Below, piece by piece: positions 47,880-57,776 of a stretch of DNA of 64,000 nucleotides. Each line of letters begins with the position of its first letter. Position 1 is the first letter of the stretch. The translations under genes were made by a program, and so were the position numbers. The notes beneath the pieces were generated by a model, which was not told where the DNA came from, did not search any database, and saw nothing but the letters and a program-made list of their open reading frames with translations. Source of the stretch: Taxillus chinensis (lineage: Eukaryota; Streptophyta; Magnoliopsida; Santalales; Loranthaceae); the NCBI GenBank assembly GCA_023512835.1, contig CM042091.1:1994553-2058552 (forward strand). The letters run 5' to 3'.

Positions 47880-48969
47880 GGAAACAACTTGCCTCCAAAC
47901 CGGTTTGAAGGTACTTCCTTCAACCTCATTACGTGGTAGCACTTAAAGCTGTCACGTTTACTCTAATCAAGTGTGTACCATATACATTTAACTCCGTTTA
48001 CTCTAGCAATAGAGGAAACAGAGTAGGTGGTGCCTCATGAGCCATCTAACACCATTGCTGATTTCAATGCCTCTGAGCAGTCCTGCCGCTCTGATCACGA
48101 TGCCAAAGAGGTCCGGATGTTGATGGTTGCGTCTGCTAGCAAATTTCACTCCGCCACACTCGCGCAAGGAACCAAACTCTGTGTTAAATATAATATCCCA
48201 CACCCCATATGCCACAGGAATTGGGAAAAACAACACTGAAAATTTCAGTCTCAAATTAATTTTTCAACACACATGGTGGTAATTAGGATTTTGAAAGCGC
48301 ACACACCTTGAGGACTTCACAGGGCTCGCCAGAGGAGGAAAAGAGGCAGCAGCTGGACTCGCCGCCACCGCCATCGGATCCAAAGAATTCATCGAACTCG
48401 TCCCCGAAATCATCATTTCCGTTGCCATTAAAATAGTTGCAGCGGTTTCGGCCGCACCTGATGGTCGACTGCTTGTGGTCTTCGATGAAGTTCTGCACCA
48501 TTTTGGGGTCAAACTCATTGCTGGAACCTGAACCATCTCTGTTGCAGTGATGAGGCTCGTCAACGGCCGCCTTTTCCAACGGCGTATTCAGCAACTGTCG
48601 CTTGAACAGCCACCTGAATTGCCACTTGCCCGGCGGTTTGCCGGCTCGTACCACGTCCATTCCTAGAGGGTGTGTGAATCAATTGGCTGGATCTTCATAG
48701 GAAAAAGCATCGCTTGTCGGATTTCTTAAGCTCACATATCATGATATCGACATCAACATCAGCAGCGGCGTTGGACGGCTTCGTCATGGGGCACTACCAA
48801 CTCTGTCCCCGCTTGTTGCCCGTACACCAACACCGCTGCTCCACGAGATTAACGGAGTTAAATACATATAGTACGAACGTGATTAAAATAAACGTGGCAG
48901 CTTTAAGTGTTACCACGTATTGAGGTTGAAGAAAATACATTCAAACCGGTTTGAAGGCAAGTTGTGTCC
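47880..48969. mobile_element. Terminal-inverted-repeat element carrying a host gene fragment (Pack-MULE-like)
   Basis: About 119 bp at 47880-48000 reappears inverted at about 48850-48969. By eye there are about 16 differences (roughly 87% identity). Shared blocks include ACAACTTGCC, CAAACCGGTTTGAA and CTTCAACCTCA. Between the arms lies only a fragment of a DUF506 gene and no transposase. Long inverted ends around captured host exons are the hallmark of Pack-MULEs, and arms of 100-500 bp suit Mutator-like elements. I found no 9-bp target duplication at either junction, so the superfamily is inferred. The left end lies 115 bp after the PLR1 stop codon, in or near its 3' UTR. Confidence 0.75.
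48000..48710 (-). pseudogene. Broken fragment of a DUF506 (PDDEXK-like) gene inside the TIR element
   Basis: The original start appears to be at 48710: MLFPMKIQPIDS matches the N-terminus of Arabidopsis At4g14620-like DUF506 proteins as I recall them. It meets a stop within 15 codons and the frame shifts. The next frame continues with FRWLFKRQ, FDPKMVQNFIEDH and CGRNRCNYFNGNGND, typical of the family. Exon 1 ends VLK with a good donor (48306). After a 128-bp intron, exon 2 starts SLVPCASVAE at 48178, then a TGA (48146-48148) replaces the Arg that usually follows. Traces (NLLAD) persist, then similarity fades near the element's left arm. The C-terminal nuclease-like domain is absent. Confidence 0.8.
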
Positions 48970-49090
48970 GGCCTCATCCCCGCTTCGCTCCAGCCCAGCC
49001 TAGTCCACCCCACTCAAAACCCGGTTGGGCCTGTACAGCTTTAGCTCTGGTCGCGGCTTGGCCCAGCCCGCCTGTCATGTCTCGCTTCAA

Positions 49091-50829
49091 AATAAATCCT
49101 GACAAAATATTAATGTTGTCATAAAAATTTAAACCCAAGACTTTTTTCCTTTTAATGTAGTTGTTTAACCATTAGGTTAAACAAATCTATATATTTATTT
49201 ATATATACTTATTATATAACATAATAATAATAATAATAATAAAAAGAGTGTATGATTTATTTTAAAAATAAAAATAATTATAAAGTATATATATTTATAT
49301 TATGATAAAAAGTAAGTGTACTAGTATTATTTTAATATAAAATATAAATAAATTAGATTTAAATTTAGTTTTGAATTTATTATTAAGTTGATTTAGGATT
49401 AGATGATTCAATCAAATATTATTTGATTAAAAATGTATTAATATTTAAACTAATAATATTATTTACATAGTTTATTACTTTTAATTCAAATATAAAATAC
49501 ATGTTATTAAATGTCAAAAGACTCAAAACTAATTCTCACCGTGCATGACTCATATCACGCATTATGGATGCTAGTCATGTTAATTTGATTCAAATTTAGT
49601 TTTAAATTTATTAATATGTTGATTTAAAATTAAATGATCCAAATAAATATCATTTAATCGATAAATACATTAATATTTGAACTAATAATAATATTAATAC
49701 TAATAGTATTATTATTATTATTACTACTAATATTATTTATATGTTATATTTAAAGTATATACACTAATTATGTAAACATAGTAGACAATAATCATCTATA
49801 TAGTTATTAACAAACTCTCTGACATTGGTTATTAGACTTTAGGTACTTAACAATTATCATATTACTTATGTTATATATGATATATAGGTATATAATTGTC
49901 ACTATATATGCACTTATAAAATTATAATCAATAAGTAATAACTTGAGTAGCGAGTATTGATAATCTAAATAATATAATTATCATTGATAATAAATGATAA
50001 CACAAGTAGTAATAACCTAACTAATATAATTATATAATGTAGTTATCATATTACTTTTGTTATAACTGATACACTAATCCTAGAAGCCGTGTTTCTCCAA
50101 CTTGTTTGATATACTAAAGAATACATAGTGATAGTGAGTTTTGACTTTTGATAATATGTATTTCATATTTGAGTTAAAAGTTTAAGTAATAAATCATGTA
50201 AATGATATTACTAGTTCAAATATAAATATATTTATTGATCAAATAATACTTGATTTGATAATTTAATTTTAAATCAACATATTAATAATTTGAAAATTAA
50301 ATTTGAATCAAATTAATATAAGTATCCACAAATTATTTCATACGTGATATGAGTCATACATGGCGAGAATGAGTTTTAAGTGTTTTGACATTTAATAATA
50401 TGTATTTCGTACTTGAATTACAAATAGTAAACAATGTAAATGATATTATTAGTTTAAATATTAATACATATTCAATCAAATAATATTTGATTGGGTCACC
50501 TAATCTTAAATCAACTGATTAATAAATTCAAAACTAAATTTGAATCTAATTAATTTTTATTTTATATCAAAATAGTAATAGTATATTTACTTTTTATTAC
50601 AATATAAATATATATACTTTGTAATTACTTTTATTTTTTAAATAAATCATGTATTTTTATTATTAATAATAATATTATTTATATTTTATATAATAAGTAT
50701 ATATATTATTTACATAAGCATATAAAATAAAATAGACTTAGCCTAATGGTTAGACAACTATACTGAAAGGGACATGTCCTGGGTTTAAACCTTAATGACA
50801 ACATTAATACTTTGCCAGGATTTATTCCG
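49091..50829. repeat. Long foldback (inverted) repeat with tRNA-like ends
   Basis: The left part (49091 to about 49740) reappears inverted in the right part (about 50100-50829). Examples: AATAAATCCTGACAAA and ATTAATGTTGTCAT on the left are matched by the inverse at 50790-50829, and CACCGTGCATGACTCATATCACG near 49540 is matched near 50340-50365. Within each arm a second diverged copy of the TTTGATT...AAATCAAC block is present. The outermost right part reads TAGCCTAATGGTTAGAC and CCTGGGTTTAAACC, like the A and B boxes of tRNA-derived SINEs; a diverged copy lies at the left end in the opposite direction. There is no coding capacity. Confidence 0.7.
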
Positions 50830-51135
50830 AGGCAGGTAGTTGGGCTAGGTGGGGATGGGGAATACCCGCAAGGCGGGTACATGGGGTGGGGCATGCTTGC
50901 CCTATCCTTGCCCCGTACCACGGCAAGGCAAAAAACTATTGCCTCATACTTGCCCCGTACCTCGGATAAATTAAAAAAAACCCCACCCTATCGGGGCGAG
51001 TATGGGACAGGGCGAGGTGGGTACGACCGTACGAGGCAAATTGTCATTTCTAATGAGTTCAAATAGGTGTGTTCAATGCGGAGAAAACCAATAATTATAC
51101 AATTAGATTAATTCATTTTTTGAAATATCCAAACA

Positions 51136-51187
<52 letters not shown>

Positions 51188-52585
51188 TTAACATTCTTTT
51201 ATTTTTAATAATAATATCGTAATATAGAAATAGTAATTTAATAATAATATTGAAAATTTAAAATATTATTGTTATATCAATACAATTATAAGCTAATACT
51301 GATAATGAATGTTTATAAATTTATGTTATATTACATGTTTATTAAATATACAAAATCAGTGACATATAATATTTTTATTATTTAAAGATAATAGTAAATT
51401 TTGAATCTAGAATTACAGGATCAATTGAGTAGTAATTACGGGTTAAAATTATGATTTGGAAATTTAGTTTTTTTTCTTCCTATATTTACTGCAAAAATTT
51501 TGAATCTTAATTTTTTTTAAAAACCACCAAACTAAAGACAAACTTTTCCCAAGCTAAAATTTTATTATATAATTTGGAGTATGTATAGATTTTAATAAGT
51601 ATACCACAATTAGAGAAATTATATAATATTATAAATAAATATCTCAGATAATTGTCAAAAAGGCTATGAGGGAGTAGAGAAAATACTTTTAAAATATAAT
51701 AGCTAAAAAACATTAAGATAAAAAAGTAAAAACATAAGAGTGTTAATAATTTACTATTTAATTATATATTAAAATATAAAATAGTATTTGTTAGCATCCA
51801 TTTTTAGCCGAGCCTGCCATTTGTCTTTTAAATTAATAAAAAAAGTATCATTGCGACAAGTTTTAATTAAACTATAAAATGATGATTTTTTTTAGAGTTG
51901 CCACAAAAAAGAAAAGATTATACATTTTCAAAATTAAATTTGGGAGTACGGTTATGCGTGAGTAAAGATTAGTAGTCCCACAATGCTCAAAATTAATACA
52001 TATTTTAGATATGAGAGGTTTGTACTTGGTTTTCAAATGACTTGAATTTTATTTTTTCTTATTGGCTAAGGTGTTCCATGAAAGGTAAGGAAATGAGTTA
52101 TTTCAATATCCTTAGACAAAACCCTATAAGTAATAGATTCTTTATGGCAAAAGTTTGTGAACACAATTTTATATATTTTCATAGGCTTGGAATGAGGACA
52201 ACCACCTCCATTAGAGGCAGTAATTAGGGCTAATTAAGCATAAAAGAGAAAGATTAGATTTTTTATTTTGCTAATCAGGATTTATTAGCATCTTCCCAAA
52301 ATAAATTAAAATCAGAGGATCAATCTTGGATATTTGATTGAGGATAAATATGGTTATAATTTAGGCTAAAGGTTGCGGGAAATCTTTAAATAGAGATTTT
52401 GGGGATGGTGTGAATCAGATAACAATGAGAAGGGGAAATTTGGAGTTTTTAGGTTCAGATCTCACGTAATCCCACATCTCGGACAACCCAGAATCTTGAA
52501 AGGAGTTGATAGTAGCTAAAATCCAGATTTTCAGAGTCTAGGAACTCGAAGGGATGAATTTTAGGGTTCTAAAATTTGAATTTTA
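50830..52585. other. Gene-free AT-rich stretch
   Basis: A G/C-rich repeat with motifs like CCCCGTACC and GGGCGAGGTGGG spans about 50830-51060 and ends AATTGTCATTTCTAA, resembling the GGGATGGCAA-type miniature elements common in plants. A (TA)n-(CA)n run lies at 51139-51187. The rest shows nothing I can name. Confidence 0.45.
51139..51187 (+). repeat. (TA)n then (CA)n compound microsatellite
   Basis: A perfect TA run is followed directly by a perfect CA run. Confidence 0.92.
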
Positions 52586-53565
52586 TTCCATTAATTTAAA
52601 GTAAATTAGGATATCGTCGAAAAGCACTAACACAAACTTTCACAGATATGGCTTGAATGTGGCTTTCATAGTTGCTTGGAACGTTGAGGAGGCATTACAC
52701 AAGCCAAATAGCATCACCAGATATTTATAGAGCCCCTAAATATGTCCGAAATACATTGATTTATTTCGCATTGCTTGATCTCCTTAAAAGGCAAAGGTGT
52801 CCACTTCCTTTTTTCGGCCCCCCAAGTTGAACTTTATAGTCATGGCCTAAAAGTCAGTGACTACCTTGAGCTAAGCATTGCCCAAAATCACATTTACTCT
52901 TACTAGTGTTAACACATGTAGGTCAGCGATAATTATAATTTCTTATACATTCATCTTCACATTTGGTATGCCTTCTTTACTCTACAACTTTCCTCCATTT
53001 GCAACCTTAACTTCCAGTACATTAGTTGCGCCTTCCCACAAACCAATCTTCTTCTCAATATTAATATCGATGAAATTACAAGTAAAGCCTGAATAAATCA
53101 TAGAGCAACCTCATACCTACCAATCCATGTCATGAGCCTTATTGTGGATGACTTGGAAACTCTAGTAACGACATTGAGTGATACTTCAGCTTCACTTGAT
53201 GATTCTTCCACCTTGGTCACTTCGAATTCTCATGCTTCATATTAGTCTTCTTCTTCTTCATTGGTGTTGCTTGAGTTTTCGATCATGAACAACTTCCTAG
53301 TACGGCAGTGATGCTTTTTGCTCTACTTCTCATTACACTTGAAATAATGACCTTTCTTGATCCTCTCATGAATCTTCTCTTTCGAAAGTTTTTTCACTTT
53401 CTTGCCATCTTTCTTGGTGTCAGACTCTATTTTTTAGTTCCCAAAATTATCTTTGGGAAACCGCCTCTCACCGAAGGAACTATTCTCTAAGATCTCTGTT
53501 ATCCTTAGCTTGTTACCTACCCTTCCTGCTTTAGCTTGACCAGTTGTCCATGATGGTTTGCAACT
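52586..53565 (-). pseudogene. Ty3/gypsy remnant: zinc knuckle, protease and RT pieces
   Basis: Read on the minus strand from high to low coordinates, broken frames give a zinc-knuckle relic (HYFKCNEK, KKHHCRTRKLF; about 53290-53350). A protease-like part follows with NFIDINIEKKIGL and KVANGGKL (about 52980-53080). Last comes reverse transcriptase with VMLFGLCNASSTFQATM and KFVLVLFDDILIY (about 52600-52745), which contains the FDD catalytic motif. Several stops interrupt it. Similarity stops right after the RT motif near 52590. The order gag-protease-RT and the RT motifs are those of gypsy elements. Its gag part lies beyond the nested solo LTR. Confidence 0.8.
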
Positions 53566-53570
53566 GGTGA

Positions 53571-55879
53571 TGTCATGCTCCTGAATCCCAAGGAACCCGG
53601 AACCAGGAACATGACTTCTCCTTGCCCGCACCCGAAAGGTCAAGGGGTTGGTAACTAGCACCAATAGAGATTACACCGCGGGTACTATCTCAATTATGCA
53701 ACATTGTACAACCATACATCAAGGTTAATCCTGTAACTTACATGCATACAATATGTCAAACAGTCATATAGATATCACATCACAAATAGTATGCAAATAC
53801 AACTATCCACGGATCCATGTCCGGGATACAATACATAATATAATACGAACTTATACATCAGAGTAGTGGGCACATCCTTCTGGAAGAAAGTCCTCCACTA
53901 GTCTTGGGTCACACCTGAAAAGGGTAAACAACAAAGTAGGGGTGAGCTACAAACTCAGTAGGTGACCTTAAAACTCCACATCATGCAAAACATACAAGTC
54001 TATACTATATGCACAGTGTACTCGTGCACCGTGTAGTATGCACAATCATCAAAACTCATCCCGCAAACAAACATCAGGACCCAGCTTGCCCACACAGGAT
54101 AGCTTGTTCATGAGCTCAACAGCTCAACTCAGGCCGTATCCTGTCACCACGAGCTCAACAGTTCAACTCAGGCCTCAACCCGTCAAGTCAACCACATAGC
54201 ACAACCTGTGCATCACAGTGAGAACACAAACAAGTCACAGAGCCCATGGCTCAATCCTCAAACCATCACACCAACATCAGTATGACATTAAGGTTCACAA
54301 CACACCAACCATGAGCTCAACAGCTCAACTCAGGCTGCAGCCTGTCACCACGAGCTCAACAGCTCAACCCATGCCTCAGCTCATCAAGTTAATCATATAG
54401 CACAACCTGTGCATCACTGTGAGAACATAAACAAGTCACAGAGCCCAAGGCTCAATCCTCAAACCATCACACCAACATCATTATGACATTAATGTTCACA
54501 ACACACCCTTTATAATTGAGGCCAATCTTCACAAATATGTCCTCATGCATTGATCAAGGAAGAGGATGTTTGTAGAAGTTGTTTTCTTGCAATAAAAAGT
54601 CCTAGCATTAGGTCCCCATATCATAGTTAAGATAACCTAATTTTTGGGGATTTTTCTAAGAGATTTAACTCCAATTTCCAAAAAGTCGCCACTACGAAAA
54701 ACTGAATATTTATGGGATTTTACACTAAATTCCATTTTTCACATTTTGAAGGAGTAAGAATTTGATTTTCTAGTATTTTTCTTTGAATCCAAAAAGGGGG
54801 TATTTCATTATTTACATTGTAACTTAAGTATAATGCTTATATATGGAGAGATATAATGGTTTACAATGTAAATGGTCCTGCTGCATCATGAAACTGTTAA
54901 CCCGAAGTTGCAGAACTGCTAACCCGAAGTTACAGAACTGCTAACCCGGAGACTCAAAGCTCAGACTCGAAGACTCGAAGATCTGCCTCGAAGATTTGAC
55001 TCAAAGGTTTGACCTTTGACCCTTCGACCTGCCGACACTTCGACCCTTCGAACCTTCGCTTCGACCCTTCGAACCTTTAGCCCTTCTACTTCGCTCAGAG
55101 TACTGTTCATCATCATTTTTTCCTGTTCTTCGTTTGGAATCAACCCAGCGACTCCCAAAAGCCCACAAACACCCTTTTAACTCAATAAATCACAATATAT
55201 ACCCCAAAACGCATTTTTAATATCTCTAAATCGCACAGTAACAACAGAAACACACATATATTATTTTTACAGATTATATCCATCTAGATCTAGATCTAGC
55301 TTGTCATAGTTGACTTTTCAACCCTCATGAAATACACGGTTATAAATCCCTAGATTTCAGCAATACATACCCACAACGATATAAACTAGATCTTAACCAT
55401 AAATCTTATGATAAACCACCAGATCTAACCCAAAATCTGAATTTTCCCCAAATTCCTCAAAACCCAAGGTTCATGTTATATTTCATATCATGAAAAAAAA
55501 TCGTGCATATCAAGAACATAATCAAGAGAAGAAGTACAGAAACACCTACCTGGTAACGATTTACAGATGAACCAACCCCAAAATCTAAGCTCCAAGCTCT
55601 AAGCTTTTCACACTCTCTCTTTTTCACCAAAGTCGTGCACCGCAAATGACCACACACCAGGAGATTATCTCTCTCTCCCTATTTATATTTTTCAGTTAAT
55701 TCTTTAATTCTTTAATTAATAAACACCTAAAATTACACAACTAGCCTTCCAAGGTTCTGAACTCCAAATTAGACCCAACTATTGCCAAAACGCTCGTATT
55801 GCCGAGCACGATACCAAAATGATATCTTCATTATCAATTAAAGACGATCTCCTTTAGCAACCCAAACACAGGCTTTACA
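53571..55879 (-). mobile_element. Second solo LTR, nested in the gypsy remnant
   Basis: The 2,309-bp segment has TG..CA ends (TGTCATGCTCC on the left, CTTTACA on the right). It is flanked by an exact 5-bp duplication GGTGA (53566-53570 and 55880-55884). Read on the minus strand it starts TGTAAAGCC and ends GGAGCATGACA, like the other solo LTR. It has a TATA motif (TATAAATAGGGAGAGAGA, around 55670-55687) and tandem repeats (54110-54510). It splits the gypsy remnant, whose gag resumes on its right side. No internal region is present. Confidence 0.85.
54110..54510. repeat. Tandem duplication of about 200 bp in the second solo LTR
   Basis: Blocks such as TGAGCTCAACAGCTCAACTC, ATAGCACAACCTGTGCATCA and CAAGTCACAGAGCCCA occur twice, about 200 bp apart. 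Shorter GAGCTCAACAGCTCAAC repeats lie inside each unit. Confidence 0.8.
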
Positions 55880-55884
55880 GGTGA

Positions 55885-56596
55885 GGACTCCCATTGAGTC
55901 AAGAAGTCTTTCTCGAATTTTTTTTATCCCATCCATTGTTCTTCTTGTTCGTACTATGCTTTAATCCAGGCCACCAACTATTGACCTTATCATCAAGATA
56001 CATATAGGCTACCGCAACACAATTGACTCTTGTCACCTCTTAAACCTGAAAGTAGTGAGTTGCTTTGTCCAGTTACTCATATGGATTTCGTCCTTTGAAG
56101 TGCGAGAACTTAATCTCTGGCTTTCTTAAACCCTAATCTCGGTGTCTTTCCTCATCTAATTTCACTGCACCTCATCTCTGACCTCTATGGTGGTCGTAGA
56201 CTGGTCTTGGTTTTGGGTTCGCCCAATCTGATCATTGTTTAGTCTCGAAGATGTCTTCTTTCTCACCTCTAGCATCTTCATTGCACAACCAACGCTCCAC
56301 ACAACCACTGGTCTTTTCTCCGCACGACCACCATGCTTAGATTGGCCACAGTTAAGTTCATCCTCAATGTTAGATAAATTAATAACCTCTAGCACAGGTG
56401 ACCCACAGACGTCTCTTTGAGTTTATCTGCCTTCTATAGGATCTTTTCACTTGTGAGCTCCTATTAATTGATCAAGTTTCTCGTTTGTCTCGTTGTGTGG
56501 CCTGACCATCTGTACCATAGCTGTTGATAACTCTATCATGGTATGTTCCAAGGTTTCGAACCACTATTTGTTTGTCTGTGGAACCTCGTCCGCCAT
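55885..56596 (-). pseudogene. Ty3/gypsy remnant: gag part
   Basis: On the minus strand a gag-like frame starts at about 56596 (MADEVPQTNK) and runs toward the solo LTR with several stops. Near 55960-56010 it reads VNCVAVAYMYLDDKVNSWWP, close to the gypsy gag signature 'A...L.G.A..WW'. Orientation and order match the protease/RT part at 52586-53565, so both are pieces of one element cut by the nested LTR. Confidence 0.7.
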
Positions 56597-57776
56597 GTTG
56601 ATGGAAATCTAATCACAATAAATCCAATAACTCTTGATGAGATATCTCTTAATGAAAATACCAAATTATTAAGGACTTTAATTAAGGTTTAATAACAATC
56701 TAAAGAAGAATAACAAAATTAATTACTCAAACTCTAGCACAAATAATTCAAGTAATTAACTGGAAATGTCTAAAGATGAAAATAAATCTTTAATTTGAGA
56801 GTTTATAATTGATAATAATCAAACAAAATTCATATTCACATTTAATACAAGACCTTTCATAAGTAAAGGCTACAAACAAACTTTATAATTTAAAAACGAA
56901 AATAAAATACCAAAATAACCTTATAACAAATTAAATAAAGGAAACGAATCTCACACATATCCTACAAAAGCATGATTAGGATCTCGTCCATACCCTACAA
57001 AAGTAGCTGAACAAGGTATATATGGGAAGCGAGTAGTGACCAACCATGTGCAGCAACAAGGTATAGGCAGTAGATCACAACCTGTTATGAGCGGGGCTCG
57101 AGAAATGGGTTGACTTTCTATATAGAAAACAACAATGCTTCATGGTCCTGGACTTACTTCGAAATGTGGCCTTATAGATTTTGTCTCGAAGTCCTTGAGA
57201 TATGTGTTCGAATTACTTCGAGATGAATGCGATTCCGGGATGAAAGCTTTGAGATATCAAACCTTCATCTCGAAGTAAGCATATTCATCATTTGGTGGCC
57301 CAAGCAAGTTCCCCCGGCCTCAGGTGCATGGCTCCTCCTACACTTGCCTATTCAAATTCAATTGTTTCATTTTGGTACTGGAACAATGTTATCAATATTC
57401 TCTACGTGTTCACTCCAAGGAGATCACTTTAGTATCCTATTCGTGAGTTATATATTATTTTGACTTTAACTTGGATTTTGGATTAGCTTAAATCCCTTAT
57501 TCTTTAATTACGTTACAACAAATAGTATTAGTAATAATATTTAAGTGATATCATAAATTTTAAATTAGAATGCAAGATTATTAATATAATTATAATAATA
57601 TTTCCCAATAATAATAAACATTATTTTGGTTCAAACCCGAACGCGCCCACATTCGTTTCCACTGCATGCCTCGTCGAGTACATACATATGGTTTATCAGA
57701 AGAAGAGGCGGCACTTCCGCACTTATTTATTACACTTGGAAAGGAGGGAAGCAGGTGCGAGCGTCAGGTGAGGGTC
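56597..57776. other. Gene-free stretch downstream of the cyclase
   Basis: No gene is supported. About 57150-57280 has several CTTCGAGAT/ATCTCGAAG words in both directions. The right edge is probably 3' flank of the minus-strand cyclase. Confidence 0.5.
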
